Shown: positions 18,540-31,928, counted from the first letter of the stretch. The stretch is DNA of 64,000 nucleotides from JANQPX01 sp965204405 (GCA_965204405.1 CBDBEN010000003.1:186001-250000), one strand, 5' to 3'. A program made the numbers and translations. The notes: generated from the letters alone by a model not told the origin.

Positions 18540-19745
18540 ATGTCGAGCAGCTATCGCAGTGGCCGTCACTTTCTTCAGATTCCCGGGCCCACCAATGTGC
18601 CTGATCGAATTTTGAGAGCCATGGACTACCCAACCATCGATCACCGGGGTCCTGGGTTTGCCGGCCTTGCACGCGAGGTTCTGGATGGGCTGAAACCGAT
18701 CTTTCAGACAAAAGCACCTGTGGTGATCTACCCTGCCTCGGGTACCGGTGCCTGGGAGGCGGCCCTGGTCAACACGATGTCTCCCGGGGATGCCGTGCTG
18801 ATGGCGGAAACCGGCCAATTCTCGACACTTTGGGTGGACCTTGCAAAACGCCTCGGCCTGGAGGTCCATCTGCTGCCGGGCGATTGGCGTCATGGCGCCG
18901 ACCCGGAAGCGATCGAGACAGCTTTGTCCAGCGATAAAGGCCATAAGATCAAGGCCTTCGCCGTGGTTCACAACGAAACGTCGACCGGCGTCACGTCGCG
19001 CATCAAGGAGATCCGTCAGGCAATCGACCGGCTCGGCCATCCGGCCTTGTTGATGGTCGATACCATCTCCTCCCTTGCCTCGATCGACTACCGGCATGAT
19101 GAATGGGGTGTCGATGTGACCATCGCCGGCTCGCAAAAAGGCCTGATGCTGCCGCCAGGCCTGAGTTTCAATGCCGTCAGCGACAAGGCCCTTGCGATAG
19201 CCAGGACGGCGAGCTTGCCCAAGTCCTATTGGGATTGGTCGACCATGTTGGAAGCCAATGCCGCCAACGTCTTTCCCTATACGCCAGCGACTAACCTCCT
19301 CTTCGGTCTGAAAGAAGCCAGCACCATGCTGATGGAAGAAGGCCTGCCCCAGGTCTTCGCTCGGCATCAACGCCACGCGCAGGCGACGCGGATTGCCGTT
19401 GAGCAATGGGGACTGGAGGTGTTGGCAAAGGATCCGCGGGAATTCTCAGGTTCGCTCACGGCCGTGCAGCTTCCGGACGGCCATGATGCCGATGCTCTGC
19501 GCAAATTGATCCTGGAACGCTTCGATCTATCCCTCGGCAATGGCCTTGGAAAGCTGAAGGGGCGCGTCTTCAGGATTGGTCATCTCGGCTGGTTCAACGA
19601 TCTGATGCTGGCGGGGACACTGTCCGGAATCGAAATGGGCTTGAAGGCATTCGGCCTCGAACCGCGATCCAGCGGCGTTGCCGCCGCTCTCGATTTTCTC
19701 GGCTCGGAGGCCCCTGCGCCGATGATCAAAACCACGGCCGCCTGA
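18540..19745 (+). CDS. Class V aminotransferase, serine-glyoxylate type
   Basis: A 401-residue PLP enzyme of the alanine/serine-glyoxylate aminotransferase group. The opening FLQIPGPTNVPDRIL and YPASGTGAWEAA, VHNETSTGV, the VDTISSLAS aspartate and the PLP lysine in GSQKGLMLPPG are diagnostic. The C-terminal RIGHLGWFNDLMLAG carries the substrate-carboxylate arginine. The expected reaction is glyoxylate plus serine to glycine plus hydroxypyruvate. I chose ATG 18540, which has GGAG nine bases upstream; ATG 18531 abuts that site. It is followed 14 bases later by the yqeC-like gene and diverges from the 2-hydroxyacid dehydrogenase, which could supply glyoxylate or hydroxypyruvate. Confidence 0.9.
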   Translation: MSSSYRSGRHFLQIPGPTNVPDRILRAMDYPTIDHRGPGFAGLAREVLDGLKPIFQTKAPVVIYPASGTGAWEAALVNTMSPGDAVLMAETGQFSTLWVDLAKRLGLEVHLLPGDWRHGADPEAIETALSSDKGHKIKAFAVVHNETSTGVTSRIKEIRQAIDRLGHPALLMVDTISSLASIDYRHDEWGVDVTIAGSQKGLMLPPGLSFNAVSDKALAIARTASLPKSYWDWSTMLEANAANVFPYTPATNLLFGLKEASTMLMEEGLPQVFARHQRHAQATRIAVEQWGLEVLAKDPREFSGSLTAVQLPDGHDADALRKLILERFDLSLGNGLGKLKGRVFRIGHLGWFNDLMLAGTLSGIEMGLKAFGLEPRSSGVAAALDFLGSEAPAPMIKTTAA

Positions 19746-19759
19746 GCATCAAGCCCATC

Positions 19760-20560
19760 ATGGATCAGATGGCTGCGGAGATGTTTATCGATGCGCTCGG
19801 CGCGAGGCATGGCATCGTCGCGATTGTCGGCGCCGGCGGCAAGAAGTCGACCTTGCACAGGCTAATCGAAGCGCATCGCCTGGTTGGAACCCGGCGGGTG
19901 GCCCTCACGACCACGGTGAAGATGGCCCCGGCAGCTGCCTCGCTGAAGCTTCCGATGATCGTAGACCAGCCCGAAAGGCTCCTGAATGCCATTCGGCCCA
20001 GCGTCGGCACCGAAGGATGCACCCTTATCGCCGGGCCGATGACGACGGCAAAGCGCTTATCGGGGTTGCCAACCAGCCTTATTCAAACCCTGCATATAGA
20101 GGGCAGATTTGACGTCACTTTGGTCAAGGCCGACGGCGCGCGCATGCGCCTGATCAAGGCACCGAGCGAAGAGGAGCCCGTCCTGCCGACCGGAACAGCA
20201 ACGGTTCTGCCGATGGTTTCTGCAAGAGCTCTCGGCAAGCCGATATCGGAACGTCTGGCCCATCGTCCCGAAAGGCTCCTGACAATCATCGACGACGTCT
20301 TGGGCGCCAATGTCACACCTCAGCACCTCGCCCGACTCCTCACAAGCGATAAGGGTGCGTTGCAACGGGTTGGGCAAGCCGAAGTCGTTCCAATCATCAA
20401 CATGGTCGACCACTCCGACCTCTTGCCCCCAACCAGGGAGGCCGCCAGGGCAGCTCTCTCGGTTACGGATCGATATGACCGGGTCGTCCTGACGTCGATG
20501 CTGGCAGACTCCCCTCTGGTCGAGGTGGTCCACCGGACCGACACCTCATCGCGCGCTTGA
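19760..20560 (+). CDS. yqeC: YqeC-like putative selenium-dependent hydroxylase accessory protein
   Basis: A 266-residue protein with a nucleotide-binding loop near the N terminus (VGAGGKKST, residues about 22-31) and the family motifs VKADGARMRLIKAP, EEPVLP and IINMVD. The YqeC family is annotated as accessory to selenium-dependent molybdenum hydroxylases, but it also occurs in genomes without them, and its biochemistry is not settled. It lies 14 bases downstream of the aminotransferase and is probably co-transcribed with it. No molybdenum enzyme or selenium gene is seen within the window, so the neighbourhood does not support the usual annotation. Confidence 0.75.
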   Translation: MDQMAAEMFIDALGARHGIVAIVGAGGKKSTLHRLIEAHRLVGTRRVALTTTVKMAPAAASLKLPMIVDQPERLLNAIRPSVGTEGCTLIAGPMTTAKRLSGLPTSLIQTLHIEGRFDVTLVKADGARMRLIKAPSEEEPVLPTGTATVLPMVSARALGKPISERLAHRPERLLTIIDDVLGANVTPQHLARLLTSDKGALQRVGQAEVVPIINMVDHSDLLPPTREAARAALSVTDRYDRVVLTSMLADSPLVEVVHRTDTSSRA

Positions 20561-20622
20561 TCAGCCGGAGAGGCTAGCTCTGCTCTCGAAGATTCCTTGA
20601 GGTGGGCTGTTTCGGCAAGCGC

Positions 20623-20657
20623 AAAAAAAGCGAGCAGCCTGGCTCCAGGCTGCTCGC
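20623..20657 (-). terminator. Intrinsic terminator of the rpoBC operon
   Basis: On the minus strand a GC-rich stem of 12 bp (arms 20630-20641 and 20646-20657, core GCGAGCAGCCTG) with a four-base loop is followed directly by seven T. It lies 28 bases after the rpoC stop codon and is a textbook factor-independent terminator. Confidence 0.93.
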
Positions 20658-20685
20658 CGTTAGTCTCTCTGCCTAATGCGAAATT

Positions 20686-23600
20686 CTATTCCGCCGAAGG
20701 CATTTCGCTCATTTCGGGAATGGTCATGACGGAGTCGTCCGGCACCACCTCCTGCGGAGGTGCGAACTTCTCGCTCACGCCTGGAAGCTTCTTCAGCCTC
20801 GGCATCACGCCGCCCGAACCTGCCGGGATGAGACGGCCAACGATGACGTTCTCCTTCAGACCGTTGAGATCGTCGGCCTTGCCGGCGAAGGCGGCATCCG
20901 TGAGCACCCGCGTGGTCTCCTGGAAAGAAGCCGCCGAAATGAAGGACTGGGTCTGCAGGGATGCCTTGGTGATACCCTGCAGCACCGAAATGCAGGTCGC
21001 AGGCCTGAGATTGTCCTTAACCGCCTTCTCGTTGACGGCATCGAACTCGACCCTGTCCACCTGTTCGCCGGTGAGGAATGTGGTCTCGCCGGGATCGTGG
21101 ATCTCCACCTTCTGCAGCATCTGACGAACGATCACCTCGACATGCTTGTCGTTGATCTTCACGCCCTGCAGGCGATAGACCTCCTGGATCTCATTCACCA
21201 GGAAAGCCGCAAGCGCTTCGACGCCCTTGACCAAAAGGATATCGTGGGGCACGGGATTGCCGTCCACCAGCAAGTCGCCGGACTGCACCATGTCACCCTC
21301 CTGGACGACAATATGCCGCCCTTTCGGGATCAGATGCTCCACGGGCTCACCATCTTCCTCCAGCGGCACGATCTTCAGGCGGCGCTTGGTCTTGTAATCC
21401 TTGCCATACTCGACCCGGCCGTCGGCCTCGGCGATAATCGCTGGATCCTTCGGACGTCTTGCCTCGAACAGCTCGGCCACTCGTGGCAGACCACCGGTAA
21501 TGTCACGGGTCTTGGAGGCTTCTCTCGGCAGACGAACCAGCACGTCACCAGCATGCACATCAATGCCACTCTCGATGTTCAAAATGGCACCGACCGGCAG
21601 GAAGTATCGCGCTTCAGCACCGGATGCGAGGGTGAGTGGATCACCTTTGTCGTTCTGGATCACGATCGATGGGCGAAGCTGGGTGCCACGGGCCTGCTGA
21701 CGCCAGTCGACTAGCTCCTTGTTCGCCCGGCCAGTCGCCTCATCGACAACTTCACGGAAGGTGATGCCTTCCACCATGTCGAGGAAGACGGCTTTACCGG
21801 TGACCTCGGAGATAATCGGCAGGGTATGGGGATCCCACTCGACAAGCTTTTGCCCCTTTTCGACCTTCTTCTTGGGATCAACCACCAAACGAGCACCATA
21901 AGGCACTTTATGACGAGCTTTTTCACGACCATTCACGTCATGCAGAACAAGCTCGGTGTTTCTGCTGAGCGTAACCGAGCGTTTTTTGCTGTCCACCACC
22001 AGATTAGCGTTGATCAGCTCCATCGTGCCGTCGACGGTGCTTTCGACATTGGACCGTTCGGCCTGCTGCTGGGCAGCACCACCAATATGGAAGGTCCGCA
22101 TGGTTAGCTGCGTACCCGGCTCACCGATCGACTGCGCTGCGATCACCCCGATGGCCTCGCCCGGGTTGACCGGCGTTCCACGCGCGAGATCGCGGCCGTA
22201 GCACCTGCCGCACACGCCACCCGAACTCTTGCAGGTCAACACCGAGCGAACCCGCATGCTGTCCACCACCGCCTCGTCGATGATCCGCACCAGTTCCTCA
22301 TCAAGGAGCGTGTTGCGCGGTGCCAGAACCTCGCCGGTCTGCGGGTGAAGCACATCTTCCGCCGTGGTCCGGCCAAGAATACGCTCGGCCAGTTCCTCAA
22401 GCACCTCACCACCCTGCACCACCGGTGCAAGCGTGATATATTCCTCGGTGCCGCAATCGTTCTCGACGATGATGCAGTCCTGGGCAACGTCCACGAGACG
22501 GCGGGTGAGATAACCGGAATTTGCGGTCTTGAGCGCGGTATCGGCCAGGCCTTTACGAGCGCCATGGGTGGAGTTGAAGTATTCGAGAACCGATAGGCCT
22601 TCCTTGAAGTTGGAAATGATCGGCGTCTCGATGATCTCGCCGGAGGGCTTGGCCATCAGGCCGCGCATGCCGGCGAGCTGTTTGATCTGCGCTGCTGAAC
22701 CACGGGCACCGCTATCCGCCATCATGTAGATCGAGTTTGGCTGGCGACGACGTCCGGTTTCCTGATCGGTCACATCCGCGGTCGCTCTGATTTCCTTCAT
22801 CATTTCGTCGGCGACTTCGTCGGTGCAGGTCGCCCAAGCATCGACCACCTTGTTGTATTTTTCACCCTTGGTGATCAGGCCGTCGGAATATTGCTGCTCA
22901 TACTGACGAACCAACTCCTTGGTCCGATCAACCAGCCCTTCCTTGGTGGCTGGGATGACCATGTCGTCCTTGCCGAAGGAAATGCCGGCCTTCGCCGCAT
23001 GACCGAAGCCGAGTAGCATCAGCCTGTCGGCAAAAATCACGGTCTCCTTCTGACCGCAGTGACGATAGACCTCGTCCACCACGTTGGTGACCTCGCGCTT
23101 GGTCAAGATGCGATTCAGGACACGATCAAAGGGCAGGTTCGGATGATCCGGAAGAATTTGGTAAAGCAGCATGCGGCCAGGCGTGGTGTCGACCCGGCGT
23201 GTTTTGAGAATTGGCTCGCCATTAATGCCGGTTTCAGCGGCAATGCCGTCTGGAACCCTGCAGGAGATCTTGCTGTGCAAGGTCACCACATTGGCATCGA
23301 GCGCTTGAATGACCTCGTCCACACTGCCGAAGATCATCCCCTCGCCCGGCTCCCCTTCGAGCATCAGCGAGAGATAGTAGATGCCAAGCACAATATCCTG
23401 CGTCGGCACGATGATCGGCTTGCCGTTGGCGGGCGACAGGATGTTGTTGGTGGACATCATCAGCACGCGCGCTTCGAGCTGGCTTTCCAAGGAAAGCGGC
23501 ACATGGACCGCCATCTGGTCGCCATCGAAGTCGGCATTGAAAGCTGTACATACCAAGGGATGCAACTGAATGGCCTTGCCTTCGATCAGGACAGGCTCAA

Positions 23601-24912
23601 ACGCCTGAATACCGAGGCGATGAAGGGTCGGCGCCCGGTTCAACATTACCGGATGCTCGCGAATCACCTGCTCCAGAATATCCCAGACTTCCGGACGTTC
23701 CTTTTCCACCATACGCTTGGCGGCCTTGATGGTCTGCGCCATGCCATAGAGTTCGAGCTTCGAGTAAACGAATGGCTTAAACAGCTCCAGCGCCATCTTC
23801 TTCGGCAGGCCACATTGATGGAGCATCAGCTCCGGGCCCACAACGATGACAGAACGGCCCGAATAATCGACACGCTTGCCGAGCAGGTTCTGTCTGAACC
23901 GGCCCTGCTTGCCCTTCAGCATGTCGGAGAGTGATTTCAGCGGGCGCTTGTTGGCGCCAGTAATGACGCGGCCACGGCGCCCGTTGTCGAAGAGGGCGTC
24001 GACCGATTCCTGCAGCATACGCTTTTCGTTGCGCACGATGATGTCGGGAGCGCGCAGTTCGATCAGCCGCTTCAGGCGGTTATTACGGTTAATCACACGG
24101 CGGTAGAGATCATTGAGGTCGGAGGTCGCGAAACGACCGCCGTCAAGCGGCACAAGCGGACGAAGCTCCGGCGGGATAACCGGCACGATCGTAAGGATCA
24201 TCCATTCGGGACGATTGCCGGACTCAAGGAACACCTCGATCAGCTTCAGGCGCTTGACGATCTTCTTGCGCTTGGCTTCCGAGTTGGTTTCGGCGAGCTC
24301 AAGGCGCAGCGTCTCCCGCTCCGGCTCCAGCTCAATCTGCGACAGCAACTCTCGAACGGCTTCAGCGCCGATGCCAACGGTGAATGCATCCTCGCCGAAG
24401 TCTTCCTTATATTTATAGACCTGTTCTTCAGTGAGCAGTTCGTTCTTCTTGAGCTCGGTGAGGCCAGGTTCGATCACCACGAACTGCTCGAAATAGAGCA
24501 CCCGCTCAAGATCGCGAAGCGTCATATCCAGAAGAATGCCAATGCGCGTCGGCACCGACTTCATGAACCATATATGCGCGACCGGCGCCGCCAGCTCGAT
24601 ATGGCCCATACGCTCGCGGCGGACCTTGGACTGAATGACCTCGACACCGCATTTCTCGCAGACGATGCCGCGATATTTCATGCGTTTATATTTACCGCAA
24701 AGGCACTCGTAGTCCTTGATCGGCCCGAAGATCCGAGCACAGAACAAACCATCCCTTTCCGGCTTGAACGTCCGGTAGTTGATGGTCTCAGGCTTCTTCA
24801 CCTCGCCATAGGACCAGGCCCGGATCTGCTCCGGGCTGGCTATCGAAATTTGAATTTGATCGAACTTCAGCGTGCCACTGGGTTGACCGAAGAAATACAT
24901 TAACTCATTCAT
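20686..24912 (-). CDS. rpoC: DNA-directed RNA polymerase subunit beta'
   Basis: A 1408-residue beta' subunit, full length for the alphaproteobacterial form. The N-terminal zinc site is CLCGKY...CEKCGVEV, the catalytic magnesium loop NADFDGD sits at residues 459-465, and the trigger-loop/bridge-helix region contains MMADSGARGS. The second zinc site is C...CKSSGGVCGRCYG, and the C-terminal part holds the GLPRVAELFEARRPKD segment. It follows rpoB with a 68-base gap on the same strand and ends just before a strong terminator. Confidence 0.99.
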   Translation of the reverse strand: MNELMYFFGQPSGTLKFDQIQISIASPEQIRAWSYGEVKKPETINYRTFKPERDGLFCARIFGPIKDYECLCGKYKRMKYRGIVCEKCGVEVIQSKVRRERMGHIELAAPVAHIWFMKSVPTRIGILLDMTLRDLERVLYFEQFVVIEPGLTELKKNELLTEEQVYKYKEDFGEDAFTVGIGAEAVRELLSQIELEPERETLRLELAETNSEAKRKKIVKRLKLIEVFLESGNRPEWMILTIVPVIPPELRPLVPLDGGRFATSDLNDLYRRVINRNNRLKRLIELRAPDIIVRNEKRMLQESVDALFDNGRRGRVITGANKRPLKSLSDMLKGKQGRFRQNLLGKRVDYSGRSVIVVGPELMLHQCGLPKKMALELFKPFVYSKLELYGMAQTIKAAKRMVEKERPEVWDILEQVIREHPVMLNRAPTLHRLGIQAFEPVLIEGKAIQLHPLVCTAFNADFDGDQMAVHVPLSLESQLEARVLMMSTNNILSPANGKPIIVPTQDIVLGIYYLSLMLEGEPGEGMIFGSVDEVIQALDANVVTLHSKISCRVPDGIAAETGINGEPILKTRRVDTTPGRMLLYQILPDHPNLPFDRVLNRILTKREVTNVVDEVYRHCGQKETVIFADRLMLLGFGHAAKAGISFGKDDMVIPATKEGLVDRTKELVRQYEQQYSDGLITKGEKYNKVVDAWATCTDEVADEMMKEIRATADVTDQETGRRRQPNSIYMMADSGARGSAAQIKQLAGMRGLMAKPSGEIIETPIISNFKEGLSVLEYFNSTHGARKGLADTALKTANSGYLTRRLVDVAQDCIIVENDCGTEEYITLAPVVQGGEVLEELAERILGRTTAEDVLHPQTGEVLAPRNTLLDEELVRIIDEAVVDSMRVRSVLTCKSSGGVCGRCYGRDLARGTPVNPGEAIGVIAAQSIGEPGTQLTMRTFHIGGAAQQQAERSNVESTVDGTMELINANLVVDSKKRSVTLSRNTELVLHDVNGREKARHKVPYGARLVVDPKKKVEKGQKLVEWDPHTLPIISEVTGKAVFLDMVEGITFREVVDEATGRANKELVDWRQQARGTQLRPSIVIQNDKGDPLTLASGAEARYFLPVGAILNIESGIDVHAGDVLVRLPREASKTRDITGGLPRVAELFEARRPKDPAIIAEADGRVEYGKDYKTKRRLKIVPLEEDGEPVEHLIPKGRHIVVQEGDMVQSGDLLVDGNPVPHDILLVKGVEALAAFLVNEIQEVYRLQGVKINDKHVEVIVRQMLQKVEIHDPGETTFLTGEQVDRVEFDAVNEKAVKDNLRPATCISVLQGITKASLQTQSFISAASFQETTRVLTDAAFAGKADDLNGLKENVIVGRLIPAGSGGVMPRLKKLPGVSEKFAPPQEVVPDDSVMTIPEMSEMPSAE

Positions 24913-24980
24913 CTGCCGCTCCTTTTCGATTGATCTCGAAAGACTGGTGCCGGCTCAGTGCCGGCCGACCTCGTCTCGGA

Positions 24981-29096
<4,116 letters not shown>

Positions 29097-29422
29097 AGCG
29101 AATCCCGTTTAAACGGCTGGCGATCTCTCTTTCGCTCCGGACCTGGTCGGCGGCAATATAGCCTTGCTGCTCCATGGCGACGTCCTGTCGACGTAACCTT
29201 CGATGCATGCGGCTCAGTCATCATCCGACGGTGGAACCCCTGAGATCAGACGGGCAGTCTTTTCTTCATACTTGGAATACAGCTTCGGCCCGACCGCCTT
29301 TCATCAATGAAAGAACCTCGGGCCTCGGACTGCAAAGCGTCCAGCTTGACATGCCGAATGCGCCGCGAGCTGCCTAGCGGCAGCTGCAGCGCATCAAGCG
29401 CGTCACGAACCTCGACGCGGAT
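29097..29422 (-). promoter_or_regulatory. Structured rplL-rpoB spacer with two stem-loops
   Basis: This 326-base gap encodes no gene. First in transcription order is an imperfect stem at 29360-29392: a 7-bp core AGCTGCC/GGCAGCT with a four-base loop, extended by GCGC pairs. Next is a nested hairpin at 29288-29325 with outer arms GGCCCGA/TCGGGCC and an inner arm CTTTCA/TGAAAG. Neither is followed by a T run. E. coli has a similar-sized rplL-rpoB spacer that holds an attenuator and an RNase III site, so a matching role is likely by analogy. Confidence 0.6.
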
Positions 29423-29797
29423 CTACTTAACCTCGACGCTGGCGCCGGCACCCTCAAGCTGCTCTTTGAGCTTTGCGGCCTCGTCCTTGTCGACGCCTTC
29501 CTTGACCGCCTTCGGCGCAGCTTCCACCAGATCCTTGGCTTCCTTCAGACCAAGACCGGTGATCGCACGCACCTCTTTAATGACGTTGATCTTCTTGTCG
29601 CCGGCGGCTGCCAGGATCACATTGAACTCGGTCTGCTCTTCGGCAGCCTCGGCAGCAGGCGCTGCGCCGGCGGCAACCGCCACAGGGGCAGCGGCCGATA
29701 CGCCCCATTTCTCTTCGAGCATCTTCGAAAGCTCAGCCGCTTCCATGACGGTGAGCGCCGAAAGGCTATCGACCATCTGTTCCAAATTCGCTGCCAT
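29423..29797 (-). CDS. rplL: 50S ribosomal protein L7/L12
   Basis: A 124-residue stalk protein: helical N-terminal dimerisation domain (MAANLEQMVDSLSALTVMEA), an alanine/proline-rich hinge (about 45-62) and the conserved C-terminal factor-binding domain (KKINVIKEVRAITGLGLKEAKDLVE). The ATG at 29797 has AAGGAGAG upstream; the frame is open eight codons further but this is the conserved start. It follows rplJ by 75 bases and precedes rpoB. Confidence 0.98.
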   Translation of the reverse strand: MAANLEQMVDSLSALTVMEAAELSKMLEEKWGVSAAAPVAVAAGAAPAAEAAEEQTEFNVILAAAGDKKINVIKEVRAITGLGLKEAKDLVEAAPKAVKEGVDKDEAAKLKEQLEGAGASVEVK

Positions 29798-29872
29798 GAC
29801 ACTTCTCTCCTTCGATCTCAACCAGCCGTCACGTCTGGCGACGGCGTGTGACTTAAGTTATTCAAAAAGGGC

Positions 29873-30382
29873 TTAACCCTGTTCGGCGTGGGCGGCGAGC
29901 ACCCGTGCGACCTGACCGGCCGGCGCTTGCAGGACACTCGCGATGCGCTGAGCAGGCGTGCTGATCATGCCGATGATCTTGGCGCGCAACTCGTCGAGCG
30001 ACGGCAAGGACGCCAGCGCCTTGACTTCTGCTGCCGTCAGCAAATTACCGTCCAGCCCACCGCCGATAACGACCAGCTTGTCATTCTTCTTGGCAAAGTC
30101 GACCACAGCCTTGGGCGCCGCCACCGGATCTTCCGAATAGGCAATCGCCGTCGGGCCGCTAAACAGCCCGGCCAGGGGATCGAAGGACGTTTCGGCGAGG
30201 GCGATCTTGGCAAGCCGGTTCTTGGTAACCCTGAAGGTCGCCCCGGCATCTCGCATCCCGCGCCGCAATTCCGTCACATCGGCAACGCTCATTCCCTGGA
30301 AATGGGTGACCACCACCACACCCGCTTCGGCAAAGACGCCCCGCAGGCTTTCGACAATCTCTAATTTTTCCGCTCGAAGCAC
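29873..30382 (-). CDS. rplJ: 50S ribosomal protein L10
   Basis: A 169-residue L10, the base of the ribosomal stalk and, with L12, a known translational autoregulator of this operon. The N-terminal EIVESLRGVFAEAG and the FRVTKNRLAKIA segment are conserved, and the alanine-rich C-terminal helix that binds L12 dimers is present. The start codon is GTG at 30382, with TGGAG six bases upstream. It is preceded by a 284-base spacer containing a strong hairpin and a small ORF. Confidence 0.97.
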   Translation of the reverse strand: MLRAEKLEIVESLRGVFAEAGVVVVTHFQGMSVADVTELRRGMRDAGATFRVTKNRLAKIALAETSFDPLAGLFSGPTAIAYSEDPVAAPKAVVDFAKKNDKLVVIGGGLDGNLLTAAEVKALASLPSLDELRAKIIGMISTPAQRIASVLQAPAGQVARVLAAHAEQG

Positions 30383-30477
30383 TTAGAGCTCCACAAGCTA
30401 TCTACGTCATCAGACAGCGCCAGCATCACCCCCGACACCAACGCTCCTCTCCATCAAGCAGGCTTGCGCTTGACACC

Positions 30478-30528
30478 AAAAAACCGCCAAACAGCATTAG
30501 CGGCGTGTGTGGTACACACCACGCCGCT
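30478..30528 (-). promoter_or_regulatory. Stem-loop and T run in the rplJ leader
   Basis: On the minus strand AGCGGCGT (30528-30521) pairs with ACGCCGCT (30506-30499), with an inner GTGTG/CACAC stem, a three-base loop and one bulged base. A run of six T (30483-30478) follows 15 bases after the stem. The distance is too long for a standard terminator, so attenuation or an L10-L12 binding structure are the options. It lies 117 bases before the rplJ GTG. Confidence 0.5.
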
Positions 30529-30670
30529 TCGACCGCAGGACGTCTATTCCAGCAGATTGTGTTAGGCATTCGACCGAGCACTTGCCAGTAACATTCAACA
30601 TAATCGCGGTTTTAGCAAGCGCAAGCCCTTTTTTTGTGGAATTGCGCCTCTGTTGCAACAGAGCACTCAT
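30497..30670 (-). CDS. Candidate small ORF coupled to rplA (57 aa)
   Basis: The ATG overlaps the rplA stop codon (ATGA) and opens a 57-codon frame beginning MSALLQQRRN and ending YHTRR. It runs through the leader stem-loop and stops at its base. The peptide is basic and has no recognisable family. No Shine-Dalgarno is needed if ribosomes re-initiate after rplA. It could be a real leader peptide controlling the downstream hairpin, or a chance frame in a GC-rich spacer. Confidence 0.25.
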   Translation of the reverse strand: MSALLQQRRNSTKKGLALAKTAIMLNVTGKCSVECLTQSAGIDVLRSKRRGVYHTRR

Positions 30671-31362
30671 GATGCGAGGCCGGCGACATCCAAATGGATG
30701 CCTACTCCCATGGTCGAGCTGATCGCAACGCGCTTCATATAGGTGCCCTTGGCGCCAGACGGCTTGGCCTTGCTGACCGCATCGACGAAAGCCTTGATAT
30801 TGTCGACGAGCTTGGCTTCATCGAAGCTCGCCTTGCCGACACCGCCGTGAATGATGCCGGCCTTCTCAACGCGGAACTGCACCTGACCGCCCTTGGCGGC
30901 TTCAACCGCTTCGGCAACATTCGGCGTCACCGTGCCAAGCTTCGGATTAGGCATCAACCCGCGCGGACCCAGAACTCGGCCGAGACGCCCAACCACCGGC
31001 ATCATATCGGGGGTGGCGATGCAGCGATCGAAGTTGATCTCACCACCTTGAATGGCCGTCGCCAGATCGTCGGCACCCACGATGTCGGCACCGGCAGCCT
31101 TCGCCTCGTCGGCCTTATCCCCCTTCGCGAACACGGCAACCCGCAAGGTCTTGCCGGTGCCATGAGGCAGATTAACCGAACCGCGCACCATCTGGTCCGC
31201 ATGCCTGGGATCGACACCAAGATTGAGAGACACCTCAATGGTCTCATCAAACTTGGCGCCTGCGTTCTTCTTTACCAGCTTGACCGCTTCGTCGAGCCCG
31301 TAGAGCTTCTCACGATCGACTGTCTCTGCAGCACTTTTCAGCCGCTTGCCTTGTTTTGCCAT
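30667..31362 (-). CDS. rplA: 50S ribosomal protein L1
   Basis: A 231-residue L1 stalk protein with the family's central motif GPRGLMPNPKLGTVT, the N-terminal KFDETIEVSLNLGVDPRHADQ strand and the C-terminal KPSGAKGTYMK segment. L1 binds 23S rRNA near the E site and represses the rplKA message. It begins six bases after rplK ends, so the two are one operon. Confidence 0.98.
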   Translation of the reverse strand: MAKQGKRLKSAAETVDREKLYGLDEAVKLVKKNAGAKFDETIEVSLNLGVDPRHADQMVRGSVNLPHGTGKTLRVAVFAKGDKADEAKAAGADIVGADDLATAIQGGEINFDRCIATPDMMPVVGRLGRVLGPRGLMPNPKLGTVTPNVAEAVEAAKGGQVQFRVEKAGIIHGGVGKASFDEAKLVDNIKAFVDAVSKAKPSGAKGTYMKRVAISSTMGVGIHLDVAGLAS

Positions 31363-31368
31363 GCCGTT

Positions 31369-31797
31369 CTACTCCACCACCTCGAGACCCATCGACCGGG
31401 CGGACCCTCTAATCATTTCCGCGGCCGCATCGATGTCGTTGGCATTGAGATCCACCATTTTCTGCTCGGCGATCTCGCGGATCTGCGCCATCGTCACCTT
31501 GCCTGCCGTTTCGCGCCCGGGCGTCGAGCCGCCCTTGCCGAGCTTGGCCGCCTTTTTCAGGAAGTAGCTAGCCGGAGGCGTCTTGGTCGTGAAGGTGAAG
31601 GTGCGGTCCTGATAAGCAGTGATCACCACTGGAATCGGCATCCCGGGCTCCATGCCCTGGGTCGCAGCGTTGAACGCCTTGCAAAAATCCATGATGTTCA
31701 GCCCACGCTGACCGAGCGCTGGACCGATGGGCGGAGAGGGGTTGGCCTTGCCGGCCGGGACCTGGAGCTTGACGTAGCCCGCTATTTTCTTGGCCAT
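31369..31797 (-). CDS. rplK: 50S ribosomal protein L11
   Basis: A 142-residue L11, full length. N-terminal GYVKLQVPAGKANPSPPIGP, the proline-rich thiostrepton/GTPase-centre domain, is intact, and the C-terminal rRNA-binding domain has GSARSMGLEV. It follows nusG after 131 bases and is tightly followed by rplA. Confidence 0.98.
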   Translation of the reverse strand: MAKKIAGYVKLQVPAGKANPSPPIGPALGQRGLNIMDFCKAFNAATQGMEPGMPIPVVITAYQDRTFTFTTKTPPASYFLKKAAKLGKGGSTPGRETAGKVTMAQIREIAEQKMVDLNANDIDAAAEMIRGSARSMGLEVVE

Positions 31798-31928
31798 CTC
31801 TGGACCTCTTGTAAGCGCGGTACAAACGCGGCCGGGCCCTCCCGGTATCGCTCCCGCACGGGATTTTTTCTTCTATGACATCAGGTCAATCGCGGCGCTC
31901 GGCAGCGTTCGATCCGATGCGCAACCAG

